This document shows, in pieces, positions 34,152-46,229 of a stretch of 64,000 bases of DNA. The stretch spans positions 18,931,586 to 18,995,585 of the forward strand of contig NC_080589.1 of assembly GCF_029962835.1 (NCBI RefSeq), given 5' to 3'. The number at the start of each line of letters is the position of its first letter. The stretch's first letter is position 1. Both the position numbers and the translations under genes were made by a program. Under the pieces are notes generated by a model. That model saw only the letters and a program-made list of their open reading frames with translations. It did not search any database and was not told the DNA's origin. The DNA is from Magnolia sinica. Its lineage: Eukaryota; Streptophyta; Magnoliopsida; Magnoliales; Magnoliaceae.

Positions 34152-36385
34152 TGTTGGGGAACCGCGGAAGCCCATATAGATGAATTAAGCAAAGTAATCC
34201 AATTGTACAACCAAGTTCAAATATAAACAAATCAAATTTAACATGGAAAGCCCATTATGGAAATAAAAAACTACAGCACAAAGCGACAATAATGCACTAT
34301 GAAAGCAAAAATTGCAAGAGATAGAGATTACTTGATTCGAACAAGCCTCGAATCTCCCTTACAAGCCCTTGAAACCCTTTAGAACGAATTAGAAAGCCCT
34401 AAGATACTCCTTATTCTTGATTACACCCATATATATAACCTCTATAAGAATCACAATTGAAATATGAAACAAATCCCACGCTTATGCATTTATGCGTAAC
34501 TCCACATAATTGTTCGATGACACTTTGATGGCATTGAGCAGTACTTCGATGGCATCGAAGTAAACACCAAACCTTCCAGCGACTAAACATGTATTTTTTG
34601 GATTTTTCCAATGACATCGAGCAGCCTTCGATGGCATCGAAGTCTGCTCGATGTCATCGAACTGTCATTGACAAATCTATTAATTTATAGATTTAAGACA
34701 TCAATCAACATAATGGAGGAAAAAAACAAATATACGCTTGATCTTACTTCTGTAGCTCCCTAGTAGTTTCTAATGGTGAGCCTTCAATCACCACGGTGTG
34801 GTCTACTTAAGCCTTGGATTTGGCTTATGTCGTAAAATGATTTAGCAAAATAGATGGACAATGTTGGGAAAACACATACAACATAGTGGCTTCCACAAAG
34901 CCCCTGCTATGACTGAGTCTATCTTATATACAAGACCCACTTGAACTTTAGATTTGTATCTTTCTGGGCCTACTGTTGAGACTCAAATATTGCATAATTT
35001 TCTCCATTTATATCTTGGTTTTATGAATATGAATCCGCTTAATATTCTATTTTACTCATGTATGTGTTACAAGGTGAATTTAAGTGCTTTGATTGAAAAA
35101 GGGTGTTAAAAGTATGGATTTGATACTCAAGAATCACCAAGGTAAGGGATGGATTTTAGGAGACCAAGATTGAAGAATTCACATGTCAAAGATCCAAGAA
35201 AACTAAGTGAGGAATGAAAAAAATCGAAGATTTAAAATGAAGAATCCTGAAATCGTCTTGAAAAGTGCATTTTGAAGCTCTGAAGTCTATTTTGGAAACT
35301 TGTGCATCAGGAAATCTATTTTAAACAAACTGTGCAGCAAGAAGTCTATTTTAGAAAAATACGTATATTTGAGGCGGTTTCTATGGTTTTTCAACTTTGT
35401 ACGAAAATTGGAGTTCCCTACTTATAAATAGGGCTTCCTAGGGCATTCTTAAACATCATTCAAGGCATCCGAAAGCAAAATTTAGGGTTTTTAAAGAGTT
35501 TTTAGTTTTATTAGACTTTTATAAGTTATTTTTTTTTAACATTTTCTATTTGCATTTATTTCTTTCTTCTTATTTTTTTATTTTAATTATATTTTTCTAA
35601 GTTCTTTCTAGCCTAAGCTAGAAGGGAAGCATATGAGTTTAATAATTCTTAAAGATTATGATGATTGATTGTTTTAATGATGAAAAGAATGGTGTACGCA
35701 TATTATCTATTATTTAGGTTTTGCTTTTTATCCTCTTGTGAGATTCATATGTTTCCATCATATGAGATCCACATTAATGGATAGGCTTACCCTAGATCAA
35801 TCAGATTTCCTAGATAAGAGAGGTTCTCAACCTGTTATATTTATTTGATTTTCATTATCTCATTGATATTGAATTCTTAAAATCACTGACGCTTGAGAAT
35901 ATATATCAATGGTGCAAATCCATGATTTTCTAATATTTTATATCACTTATTAAAATATTTAAACTGTTTTTTTTTCCAATTAGGCTGACCATAGTGCTTA
36001 GATCCTAGTTGTGTTATCCAAGTCATCATGATTTTGGAACATTAACCTATGTGTGGAACTTTGAAGCTTGAGTGTTATTTTATTCAGTTCAATTACATCC
36101 ATTCAAAAATCTCAAAATTAAATCATCAGTTTAGTTTTTATTACTTAGTTTGTTTTGCATTTGATTTTTTTTCCTTCTCACAATTCATCTCCCTATGGGA
36201 TCGACCCTGTATTCACGGAATACTGCTTACGAACCTTTGCACTTGGAGGCAAGCAATCACCTACATCCTAATATGGCTGGTACAATAGATGTAGAGTGTG
36301 AATGTTGCAGATTCATTACAGTGAGGTAATATAGGCTTTATCCCATGGTCTTGGCCTTTCAACCTTTTGCACTAAGAAAGATGTC
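34152..36385 (-). repeat. 5' LTR region of copia element E, split by solo LTR F
   Basis: Begins (plus strand) TGTTGGGGAACCGCGG beside the primer site. The outer end is not clear. F and its target duplication occupy 34969-36264; removing them joins CTGGGCCTAC to ATCCTAATATGG. The stretch 36265-36385 continues without recognisable content up to solo LTR S. Contains no gene. Confidence 0.5.
34969..36264 (+). mobile_element. Solo LTR F (Athila-type) with 5 bp target duplication
   Basis: LTR 34974-36259 starts TGTTGAGACTCAAAT and ends GCAAGCAATCA. It is flanked on both sides by CCTAC (34969-34973 and 36260-36264). No interior is left, so recombination between the two LTRs of a full element has removed it. 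It is diverged from the LTR of D. Confidence 0.9.
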
Positions 36386-37974
36386 ACAAGTGTCACAACC
36401 CAAATTCGAAAACCGGGCTCACAAAATTTTCGATCACCGAATCCGGCGCCGACAGCTTCCATAGTACCCCATTCTCGACTCCCGGCACACATACACCAGG
36501 TTCCGATCCTAAAATTCTACAAGGAAGATTTCTAACATGATTTTGATTCATAATAAGCATAACCAAACATAACCCACGAACAATAACCACAAGAACACCA
36601 TCACAAAATCCACTATAATAAAAAACTTCAAAGTATAATGTGTAAGAAGGGAAATACAAGACAATAAAGCTAAAACTCTAAAAGCTCTACAACACGCTCC
36701 TGCTCCTGAACTGTTATTGCCTAGCGTTAGCTGCACTCAACAGTCGTGCATAAGCTTATAAAAAGCTCAGAGGGTGGTGAAAGTGTGTGCATATGGTAGA
36801 AATGTAAGTTTGTAATATCAGAGTAATGCAGAAACACTGATAAGTCCATGAATGTCATCAGTCGTACCAAGGCTATGCGATGCAAGGCATGAGTGCTATT
36901 GGCCATATCAAGACCATGCGATGCAATGAGTGAATGATGTAGGTCATTCTAAGGCCATGCGATGCAAGATGTAACTCAAGCACACCGGTCCTCATCCGGA
37001 TCCATATGTCAATGCAGCTCATCGCCAGAACATCAAATATCAGTATAGTTCTCACTCTAGATGATCACCGGGGTCTAGTATACTCTAGCCAGCTTGCCGC
37101 CCCTATTCAAGCGCACAACTAGGTGGGTAGAAGAGGCCTCACTAGCCGCTTGTCAATATCGAGCCTGGCTTGTCGATGGCGGACCTATTTCTCAAGCTGC
37201 AAACTTAACCTAGAAATTGCTCCCTCACTTAGGTGGGTAAGGTCACACCCCTTTCCAACCGACCACGACACAGTGGGAGACGCGGCCTACTGGTAAACGG
37301 CCCTCATGCACTCATGTATCCACTCAGTCTTGACGTTGAAGTCATCCTCTGGTACCATCGGGTTTAGGAATTTTCACCTAGGGACATCTATGGCGCCCCG
37401 ATACTAGAAACATTATTTTCGGTATCCAATCTAGCCATCCACGATGTGTCTGTGGAGGCTATGACCCTGATGTCACTAGGGCACACAGTAATCACAATCA
37501 CACAAATGCAAAGTGCATGAGTCACACTACCAGTCATGCGACAATCTTGCGCATACCGTGCGCTCATGAAGGGCAACTCCGCCTATCAGGGAGCCCATAA
37601 ACAATCTGCCTAAAGGCATATGCTATGATTAGTCACTCCCCATATCAAGCATACATATGATGCGTATGAGCATGGATCATGGAACTATACTAAACATGTT
37701 ATGTGATGATGGATCCTGTTCATAACGAAGAGGGGCCTAGAAGGCCTACACACGACAAGAATGGGCCTATCAATGGGCCCTAGGGAGAGTTACAATGCGG
37801 ACATTTAACCATCATTGCTCTTACAATGTAGACGTCAAACCATCATTGCTCCTAAGGCATGACCGCCAAATCATCATTACATACATCGTGGTGGAATCTC
37901 ACATCGCAAATGGGCCTCATATACATCATATTTAGCCCACACAAAGGCCTCAAATACATCTCATTGGGCTTCAT

Positions 37975-38302
37975 ATAAATCAAATGGGCTAAATCAATGG
38001 GCTGAGTCGAATAAGCCGAGTCGAATGAGCCGAGTCGAATGGGCCAAATCAATTGGGCCGATACAAATGGGCCGATACAAATGGGCCGAACCAAATGGGT
38101 CAAATCAAATGGTCTGAATCAATGGGCCGAACCAAAAGGGCCGATTCAATGGGCTGATTCAAATGGGCCGAATCAAATGGGTTGGTACAAATGGGCCGAA
38201 TCGATTAGGCCGATCAAAGGGGCCCAATCAAATGGGTCGGCGCAAATGGGCCGAATCGATTGGGCCGATCAAAGGGGCCGAATCAAATGGGCCGGATTAA
38301 CT
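37975..38302 (+). repeat. Minisatellite with unit like AATGGGCCGAATCA
   Basis: More than 20 imperfect units of 14-17 bases, core ATGGGCCGA, with internal variants (GATACAA, GATTCAA, GATCAAAGG). Homogeneous enough to give an open frame of 102 codons, which I do not regard as a gene. Confidence 0.85.
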
Positions 38303-38394
38303 ACTCCATTATCCATTTTTAAAAAAAAAATTAATTTAGAGTATTAAAAAAAATCATATCAAAAGATCACCTGGACCATATTGCAACTAACAGT

Positions 38395-38620
38395 GGTGAT
38401 AATGATTTCCCACTATCAAATTCTAGTGGGCCCACCATAACATTTAATTTCCATCTAGTTTGTTCATAAGGTCACAAGGACTTGGATATAGAGGAAAAAC
38501 AAATATCATATGATCCAATACCCTGTAACCGGAGGGGGTTTTCAATGGTGGATGTTCATCCCACTGTTTTCTGTAGTGTGGTCCACTTAATATTAGATCT
38601 ATCTTATTTTTTATCTCAGC
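38395..38620. repeat. Fold-back-like dispersed repeat inside LTR S
   Basis: Shares wording with the palindromic element at 55737-55980 (TTTCCATCTAGTTTGTTCATAAGGTCAC-like text and CTGTTTTCTGTAGTGTGGTCCAC, given in parts). Diverged. Confidence 0.5.
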
Positions 38621-39517
38621 CTTAGGACGAGCTGTCAAATGAATGGACGGTTCAAATGTAACATGTACATCAGAGGGGCCCACAAAACTAGCTGCCGAGA
38701 TGCAGCAGCTGTGGCTGCTAGCCCACCGTCCATCAGATGGACAGTGTGGATCACCAAAAGATGGACGGTTTGGATGGAACACATCCATCAGGTGGGGTCG
38801 TAAATGGCATCGTCCAAATGGACGCTGCAAATGAAATACATACACTGCGGTGGGTCCCACCAGAACTTGTTGACGTCTACTTCACAGCAGTGAGCTGTGT
38901 GAAGTATGCCAACCAATCCGTTCATCAGGTGAATCCCACGTACATGGCCTACCATATAGTATTATTAATATAATATAATATTATATATTGTATACTACAC
39001 AAAGGGCAGGAGGCTGCCCAAACTCACCATCCAGATTCATCTGGAGGTGTAGATAATATATTAAAGGTGGGTCCCACGTAGGAGTGACCCACCATAGCAT
39101 TCTGTAATATAAAATATTATATTATATAATGATATATATCATATATGTATATATACACGTGTGTGTGTGAGAGGGTGGGAGTGTCAGTGTCTAGAAGGCT
39201 GGATGTCCCTCCAACGGACAGTCTGGATCAATACACCAAGGTAGGGTCCCACATGCCGGATGGATGGTGATGATAAAGCACATATATCAGGGCATGGCCC
39301 ACCATCCAGCAATCTGGACGGTGTGAACTAGCCATTCATCACGTTGGATTCCACTGTCCATCAGGGACGGTGGATGTAACACATATATCATAGTGGCCAC
39401 ACACATCCCGCACAAGTGCTGGGGCCCACCTCATGCATGCTACACAACACCGTCCAAATGGACGGTGCAGATACAAACTAATTACATCAAGGTGGGTCCC
39501 ATGCAGGGCCCACCCTA

Positions 39518-39531
39518 CTATATATATATAT

Positions 39532-39577
<46 letters not shown>

Positions 39578-39585
39578 TATATGTT
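39518..39585. repeat. TA-rich microsatellite
   Basis: Nearly pure TATATA with a few TG interruptions. The source of long Tyr/Ile ORFs on both strands. Confidence 0.95.
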
Positions 39586-40665
39586 GGTGGGCCACATCTA
39601 CGTGGGACCCACCCCAATAATATATCTGTGTATGCCGTCCAGCGTCCCTGGACGTTGGCAAGTGGCGTGGGTGAGCTCCATACGTCAGGTGGGTCCACAT
39701 GTGCATGGCCCACCATCGGATAGGCTCCTATATGCGGTTTGCCCTCATCCGGGTCTGCAAAAGGCAGCGACAAGGTGGGTCTCACAATCGAACGGTGTGG
39801 ATCATCATACATGCTTATGGTGGGCCATCACAAGAGAGAGAAAGAGAGGGAGAGGGAGAGGGAGAGAGACATGCAATGGAGGGACCCCACCACTATGGGT
39901 TCCTCTAGCTTACAACACATACATCAACATGGGTCCCATCACAAGTAGGCCCTAAATGAAATTCAACAGTGGATCACCCACCTATCGGCCCTCTTCTTTA
40001 GTTCCTTGGACTCCTATGCTCCTTGCCTTCAATTTCGATGGAGGACGATGAAGAATGAATGGTTGAGATGAGAGATGAGAGGGTGGGAAAGTGGGCCACA
40101 CATGTTTTTGGGAAAGCTTGGGGAGCTCATACATTGGGGCTTAGGTTGCTTGGGAGTGAAGAGAGATATGAGAGGGAGAGAGAAGTGATGGGTGAAAAGG
40201 GATGGGATGATGGGTGATGGGTGGAGTGATGGAGTTGTAAGAAAGGGATGGGTGGAGAGAGAGAGGGAGAGAGTTGACTTTGGAAAAGGGAGAGAGATGG
40301 GTTGTTTGTACTGGACTTGTACTTATGATAGGATATGTACTTGACATTGATTGATTGATTGATTGATGGGATAGGTTGTAGAGATTCTCTCGGAATTCGC
40401 AACACGTGGCGTTTCTTCCAAATGAACGCGGGCCCACATCTCCTGGCCCAGGTATCGGATCTGTGTGCTAGTCACGGCGTTGGAACCGCGGCAATGGTGC
40501 AGTCACTAGGGTACAAGTTTCGGGTTGAGCCGACTTTGGTATTCAGGACTCGGCTTAGGATCACGGGCAAACGTCGGATACAAGTCGAGAGTTGCCAGAA
40601 TTCGATCAGAAGGACCGCGGAAGCCTATGGAACGGTACGGACTAGGATACGGGCCTTACAACAAG

Positions 40666-41099
40666 GCTACTCTGAGTTGAAGTGACAGAAATGCTCTCAT
40701 CCAAAGGCACTATTTTATTTGGATTTTGGATTGGAGAGAATAATTTGTGAATAAGAGCATTTGTCATGCCAATGACCCTCAAACTCACCCTCTCATATAT
40801 TTTCCATTGATCTATACCATTGGAGGTGAGTCATGGTTAAAAAGATATTACTATTTGTTTCATCCTAACCCTTTTACGGATGGCATACGAATGGAAACTG
40901 AACAACAAAAGTCAAATGGCGGATCTCATTCGTTGACAAAACATCCATTGTGAGATGCATGAGATCAACGTTTCCTTCGGTTGGGCCATAGTAACTAGAT
41001 ACTCTGACTAAAAAATCAGCAAGGGGGCCACAACAACTAGATATTCTAGCTTAAGAATAAGGCCTTTGAAATAGTCAATTGTTCCATAATTTACAAAAT

Positions 41100-41100
<1 letters not shown>
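40666..41100. other. Unassigned stretch between LTR S and fold-back array
   Basis: No recognisable gene or element. Probably continues the DNA that was left of 36386 before S inserted. Confidence 0.5.

Positions 41101-41101
<1 letters not shown>

Positions 41102-41130
<29 letters not shown>
41102..41130. repeat. (TA)n microsatellite at edge of fold-back array
   Basis: About 14 TA units directly before the first palindromic unit. Confidence 0.95.
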
Positions 41131-41133
<3 letters not shown>

Positions 41134-42492
41134 GGTGGAATGTGCACCAGTCATCACAACTCTTGAGAACTTTTTTGGAACTTATCACACATGATGTGGG
41201 CTCAAAATTTGAACCATCCATGTGATGCAGCACCTCATGAAACTTCCAAGGCCCAACTTTCACTCTAATCCAAAACTTTGGTGGGCCATGTTGATTTGTC
41301 TCTCACTTTTGCCATGGCCCACCAAAGTTTTGGATAAGGGTAAAAGTCGGGCCTCGGGGGTTTTGTGGGGTAATGCATCACATGTACGGATCAGATTTTA
41401 AGTCCACATCATGTGTGATGATTTATTAAAAAGTTCTCACGAGTTTCAGTGAAAAAAGGCGCGCACCTTCTTACATAAGCACCTTTGCACACGTGTCATG
41501 GGCACGAAATCTAAATGGTCCACATGATGTAGCACTCCTTGAAGTTATATGTGCCCGATTTCCAGCCGAATCCAAAACTCTAGTGGGCCATAGCAAAGAA
41601 AAATGCAAATCAAAAGAGGAAATAGTTTCCTTTTGCCATGGCTAACCAGAGTTTTTTTATCAGGCAGAAAGTTGGTTTTGTGAGGTTTTAAGGGGTGCGA
41701 CATCACGTGGACCATTCAGATTCCACGCCTATGACACGTCTGCAAAGGTGTTCATGGGTGCTCACTTTAGAAGGTGAGCAGGTGAGCACATATATATAGA
41801 GAGATGAATGCTCACCTACGCACCTTTCTATGTGAGCACCCGTGTGTACCATTGCACATGTCATGGATACATAATATGAACGGTCCATGTGATGCGGCAC
41901 CCCTTGAAGCTCTATGGGCTCAAATTTCAACCAGATCCAAAACTCTAGTGGGCCATAACAAAGAGAAATGTAAATCAAGGAAGGAAACTGTTTCCTTTTG
42001 CCACGGCCCACCAAAGTTTTGTATCATGCTGAAAGTAAGGCTTGTGAGGTTTCAAGGGGTGTCGCATCAGGTGGACTATTCAAATTCTGTGCCTATGACA
42101 TGTGTGCAAAAGTGCATGCGGGTACTCATGCAAGGTGTGAAGGTGAGCATTCACTAGCGCACCTTCTTACGTGAGCACCCATGCACACCTTTACACACGT
42201 GTCATGTGCACATAATTTGAATAGTCTGCATGATGCGGTACCCCTTGAAACCTCACAAGCCCAAGTTTTAGCCCGATCTAGAACTCTAGTGGGTTGTAGC
42301 AAAGAGAAATGCAAATCAAGAGAGGAAACTATTTCCTTTTGCCATGGCCCACTACAGTTTTGCATTGGGTTGAAAGTTGGGCTTGTGAGGTTTCAAGGGG
42401 TGCCACATCACGTGGACCATTCAGATTTTGTGCCCATGACATGTGTGCAAAGGTACGCATGGGTGCTCACGTAAGAAGGTAGGCCAATGTGC
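41131..42492. mobile_element. Array of four palindromic (fold-back) MITE units
   Basis: Units at about 41131-41456 (diverged subfamily), 41457-41790, 41801-42152 and 42153-42492. In each, the first about 150 bases (GCACCTTCTTACGTGAGCACC, split here: GCACCTTCTTAC then GTGAGCACC ... TCATGGGCAC ... CCCCTTGAAACCTCAC ... AACTCTAGTGGGCCAT) are repeated in inverted form in the last 150 (ATGGCCCACCAAAGTTTTG ... GTGAGGTTTCAAGGGGTG ... CATGACATGTGTGC ... GTAAGAAGGT). A short loop near GAAATGCAAATCAAGAG separates them. No coding capacity. Units 2 and 3 are separated by TATATATAGAGAG. The array is bordered on both sides by TA microsatellites. Confidence 0.85.

Positions 42493-42544
<52 letters not shown>
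42493..42544. repeat. (AT)n followed by (AG)n microsatellite
   Basis: About 10 AT units, then 16 AG units, at the right edge of the fold-back array. Confidence 0.95.
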
Positions 42545-42546
<2 letters not shown>

Positions 42547-43515
42547 ATCAATTTGTATACTGATGGTTGGTAAATTCCAATTGAGGAATTTTTAAGCATG
42601 ACTCATTGGTCATGATGATTGAACTATTGCCTAGTAGTGGTTCTCAAATCGTAGATGTGAGGCTATGGATAAACCATCAGAACTCTTCATTTGGTGCATC
42701 CTGCCATCAGATATTTCAAACAATTGGCTCATTAACCAAGTGGTGTGATATTCGAGTTCTTGTGTGCTTTGAAGGCCTAATCTTCCTTAAACAAATCTCA
42801 CTTATAAACAATTAGGATTCTTTATTATTTTCCAACATGGGACTAAATTCATGACAACACATAGCAGCGACAAAAGATTTAAAGGAGATAATGAAGGAAA
42901 TATATTTAAAAGGGAAATTTAGAAAACCCAAAATTTTAAAACCATTAAACAATTATAACAGATTGTTCATGTTCTCTTGAGAATTTAGACATGCTATAAA
43001 CATTTACCTGAAATCAAAATGTTTAAACGTCAGCCCACTAAAGCTAGGTCATAAAACAATCATTAAATGTAGGCATCAAATGGACGGTTAATATGTAATC
43101 TCTACTTTCTCCATTTAAGGAAATGGTTGGATTTCAGCATTTTCTTGGAATTAAAACATTGTGATAATATCACACAAGTAGGGGTTAAAAAGGAGCATGA
43201 TAGCATCATTTGGATAATGGTGTAGATCCTATGCAAAAAACCATACTACCTGCGCCAAACAGAGACTTTAGGCTGTGAATGAGTATCCAAATCGGGATAG
43301 ACCTGATTCCCCAGGAGATCCGGATCCTGCCGCCAGTTAGTCATCTACAATATAATAAAATAACCTTCCTTTTAGCACATAGTGCCTCTGTAGTTACCGT
43401 CTCTCTTTAATTAAATTCTCTTATTATTTTTGTTTTTTAAGAGTCAGTCTTGCAACGAGACTTTTAAGCCACATTTTTTATTCACAATAGTACTAGTACT
43501 TGAGATATAACGCCC
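42545..43515. other. Unassigned stretch
   Basis: No gene or element recognised on either strand. AT-rich, no long repeat seen. Confidence 0.5.
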
Positions 43516-43871
43516 ATTATATATATATATATATAGAAAGATCACATGCACACCTTCCTACATGAGCACCTTTTGCACACTTGTCATGGGCAAGAAATTT
43601 GAACTGCAAATGTGATGCGGCACCTCTTAAACCTCACAAGCCCAACTTTTAGCCTGATACAAAACTTTGGTGGGCCATGGCAAAAGAAAACATTTTCCTC
43701 TCTTAATTTGCATTTCTCTTTGCTATTGCCCACTAGGGTTTTAGACCGCGCTGAAAGTTGGGCTTGTGAGGTTTCAAGGGGTGCCGCATCACATGGACTA
43801 TTCAGATTTTGTGCCCATGACATGTGTGTCAAGGTGCTCACGTAAGAAGGTGCACATGTGAGCATTCCTCT

Positions 43872-43875
<4 letters not shown>
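43516..43875. mobile_element. Fifth palindromic MITE copy, next to (TA)n
   Basis: 43536-43875 is a complete palindromic unit of the same family (CACACCTTCCTACATGAGCACC, given as CACACCTTCC and TACATGAGCACC; right arm GGCTTGTGAGGTTTC to GTAAGAAGGTG). It follows a TA tract at 43516-43535 and is followed by a CA tract. Confidence 0.85.

Positions 43876-43932
<57 letters not shown>
43876..43932. repeat. (CA)n microsatellite
   Basis: About 28 uninterrupted CA units. Confidence 0.95.
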
Positions 43933-43933
<1 letters not shown>

Positions 43934-43934
43934 G

Positions 43935-44530
43935 TAGGGCTGTACACGAACAGAGTTAGCTCGGTTAGCTCGCTCGCCTCGACTCGAAAAAGCTCGATTC
44001 GAAACCGAGTTCAAGTCGAGTCAAGTTGATTTTTTGAGCTCGAAAAAATTTCAAACCAAGTTCGAGCTTGCTCGAGCTCGACTCAACTCAGATCGAACCC
44101 AACTTGAATCGAACCAGTTCGATGACTCGGGTACTTTGATATTGATGTTGCTCACCAAGTGTTTGATGAAATGAATTAACGAAGTGTCGGCTGGTGCAAG
44201 GAAGATATGTTTTATCAAACAAATACCATTTTTTCATGATTTTGATGTTGCATATAAGGTGTTTGATGAAATACCTGTAAAACCACTGCTGTTGTTTTAT
44301 ATACAGTGAGAATTTGAAGGTGCAGTCTATGTGTTTGTGAAAATGCTGCACTGGCGAACTCGGCTCGATCTTGGTTCAAACTCGGCTCAAACTGGCCCGA
44401 GCTGCTAACCAAATCGAGCCGAGCTAGCCAATTAGACTCGAGGACCGAGCCAAGCCAAGTTCGAGCTGAGGTTAGCTAGTGGCCGAGCCGAGTCGAGCTA
44501 TGCCTAGCTCGACTCATGTACAACTCTATA
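43935..44530. mobile_element. MITE with short imperfect terminal inverted repeats and CTCGA-rich arms (hAT-like)
   Basis: Starts TAGGGCTGTACACGA and ends with the complement of TAGAGTTGTACATGA. Both ends continue into repeated GAGCTCGA/CGAGCCGAG text that would fold together. The centre has a duplicated phrase (TTGATGTTGC...GTGTTTGATGAAAT at about 44137 and 44240). The termini resemble a common plant non-autonomous hAT type, but I do not see a clean 8 bp target duplication. Confidence 0.6.
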
Positions 44531-45668
44531 CAAAAGCATAGATATGTATTTGTGTGTCTAGTTAGACCACATTTTACCATTCATCAAATGGATTACTTCT
44601 AGCATGTTGAGTGCTTATGACATCCAATCCTCCTCATAGGTTGGCCCACCATGAGGATCATCTAGTGCAAAAATCAGCTCTATCCAATCACCAAGTGTTC
44701 TCCATGGTAGGGTCAATCCATTGAATGGGTTAGATGTCTCATACACTTAGAAAGTTAGAAGTTATCCACTGGTCCAACTGGTTTTAGGGACACTAGCCAA
44801 ACATCAAGGGTGACCTTCTGGTAAGTTCATATTCAGTTCCCCATATTCAAATTAATATACTAGATATCAGGTAGCTATTTGAAATATTATTTCTTTTACT
44901 GTTTGAGCACTAGGAAAATAAACTGAGAGAAAATGACGTTTAATGTTTAAGCATTAGAAAAATAAAATGAGAGAAATTAACATTTTCTTTGAAAGTTATT
45001 TATCAAAATTTTATTTAGAGTAAGAATACAAAAAGAACTAGGTAAGGAATGAAGAAAATTTTTGAAGACGTTTTCTTTAAAACACATTCTCATAAAATGT
45101 TTCTTACTCAAAAAATGAACTCTTAGGCAAAATTATTTTTCATCCAAATACACTTTTCAAGATCCCAAGTAGGCTGAGTCAACTATAACTTAGCTTGACC
45201 TAATTGAATTCAACAGCATGAGTTACCTGGATGTCAGATCCAATGCGACTCATGATTCGACTTGAGACTGGACGAGCCTTGAGTCTTCTAATCTTTGCCC
45301 ATAAATCAATCCCTCTTACGTTGGGTTTAGACAGAGGCTGATAAATTAGCTCAGTGCAGTTTTCAGCTACAAATGACAACAATAGGAGAAAGGTTGGTAT
45401 CTGACACATGTTTTAAATAAACACGGCGTGCCTTTTGGCTCCTGCAACTGTGGGGCTACAAAATAGTGGGAAATCATTGACTCTACATGTGGCATATGTG
45501 GGGCTATCAACGAGCAGAGTCCAGACCAGCAAGGTCTGTCCAAGCCCACCTACGAAGTAAAACCTAGGCACAGCCTATGATGAATATGCATAGCCTGTGT
45601 GCCTGAGCCTGGACACCCACTTTTGTTCAAGAACTAAGCTACTCATTAAGTGGGGCCATGTGTGATAT
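44531..45668. other. Unassigned stretch left of element G
   Basis: No gene recognised. 45535-45668 shares phrases with 53905-54090 (GGTCTGTCCAAGCCCA, GAGCCTG-ACAC, CATTAA-TG), a dispersed repeat present on both sides of element G. Confidence 0.5.
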
Positions 45669-46140
45669 TGTTGTGGAAGAACACCTGCACGTGATCAATG
45701 TTGGCAATGCTAAAACACAAAAGAAAATGGCCAAATAAAAACCATAATAGCTAAACCAAAACAAGAGACAATATACATAAGGAATTATGTGGATTGATAA
45801 TAAACCTACTCCATGAGGCAATAATAGAGATTTTTTTTATTTTTTTTTTCATTAGAGATAAGGAACATAAATACAAGACTTAACTCTCTCACCTGTAAAT
45901 GAATTCCATATCAAGAAATACCCTAAGAGATGGATTACGAACGCTTACATCTCTCTACCTAGACCCTTCTTATATGGGCCATCATATAAGAGAGTATGGT
46001 AAACAAAATAAGAAACTAGGCTACATCCTATGTGTCCGTACGAATGGCCATTCACACAGATGTATATAACTCGGAGAGTTGTCTCCAAGAGATATGTCAG
46101 AGAATGCAAGGGAGAGACAGTCTTCTTATAGAAGATGGAC
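45669..46140 (-). repeat. 3' LTR of element G (right border approximate)
   Basis: Aligns with 53251-53710. Begins (plus strand) TGTTGTGGAAGAACACC. The inner border is uncertain by a few tens of bases. Confidence 0.65.
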
Positions 46141-46229
46141 ACACCATCGATAACGTTCTCTCACTTAAATACTAGTTTCTCTAATGGTGTAAAAAACACT
46201 TCACATAACAATTTCCCAGAAGTCACAGA

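Larger units (their letters stand above)
36386..40665 (-). mobile_element. Solo LTR S of a Ty3/gypsy element (4270 bases) with 5 bp target duplication
   Basis: LTR 36391-40660. On the minus strand it starts TGTAAGGCCCGTATCC and ends GGTTGTGACA. ACAAG occurs directly on both sides (36386-36390 and 40661-40665). Neither a primer site nor a polypurine tract adjoins it. It contains short tandem phrases with GCGATGCAA (36870-36980), a TGGGCCGAAT minisatellite, many GTGGGTCCCAC-like motifs and a long TA microsatellite. ORFs inside are by-products of these repeats. Confidence 0.85.

Noticed and set aside
38039-38347. A 102-codon ORF with repeated NGPIQMGR/KWAES-like text
   Set aside because: It is a direct read-out of the ATGGGCCGA minisatellite; no Met-context, no family, frame kept only by unit lengths divisible by three in places.
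39339-39812. ORFs with long Tyr-Ile runs
   Set aside because: They cross the TA microsatellite and are open on both strands.
40359-40685. A 108-codon plus-strand ORF with an Arg-rich end
   Set aside because: It crosses the LTR S border and the target duplication at 40661, so it cannot be one gene; no family match.
36391-40687. An alternative right end of LTR S at 40687 (TGACA)
   Set aside because: Choosing 40660 gives TG...CA with an exact 5 bp ACAAG duplication; 40687 does not.
41703-42474. ORFs of 79-117 codons in the palindromic units
   Set aside because: The same text appears open on both strands because the units are self-complementary; no conserved protein family.
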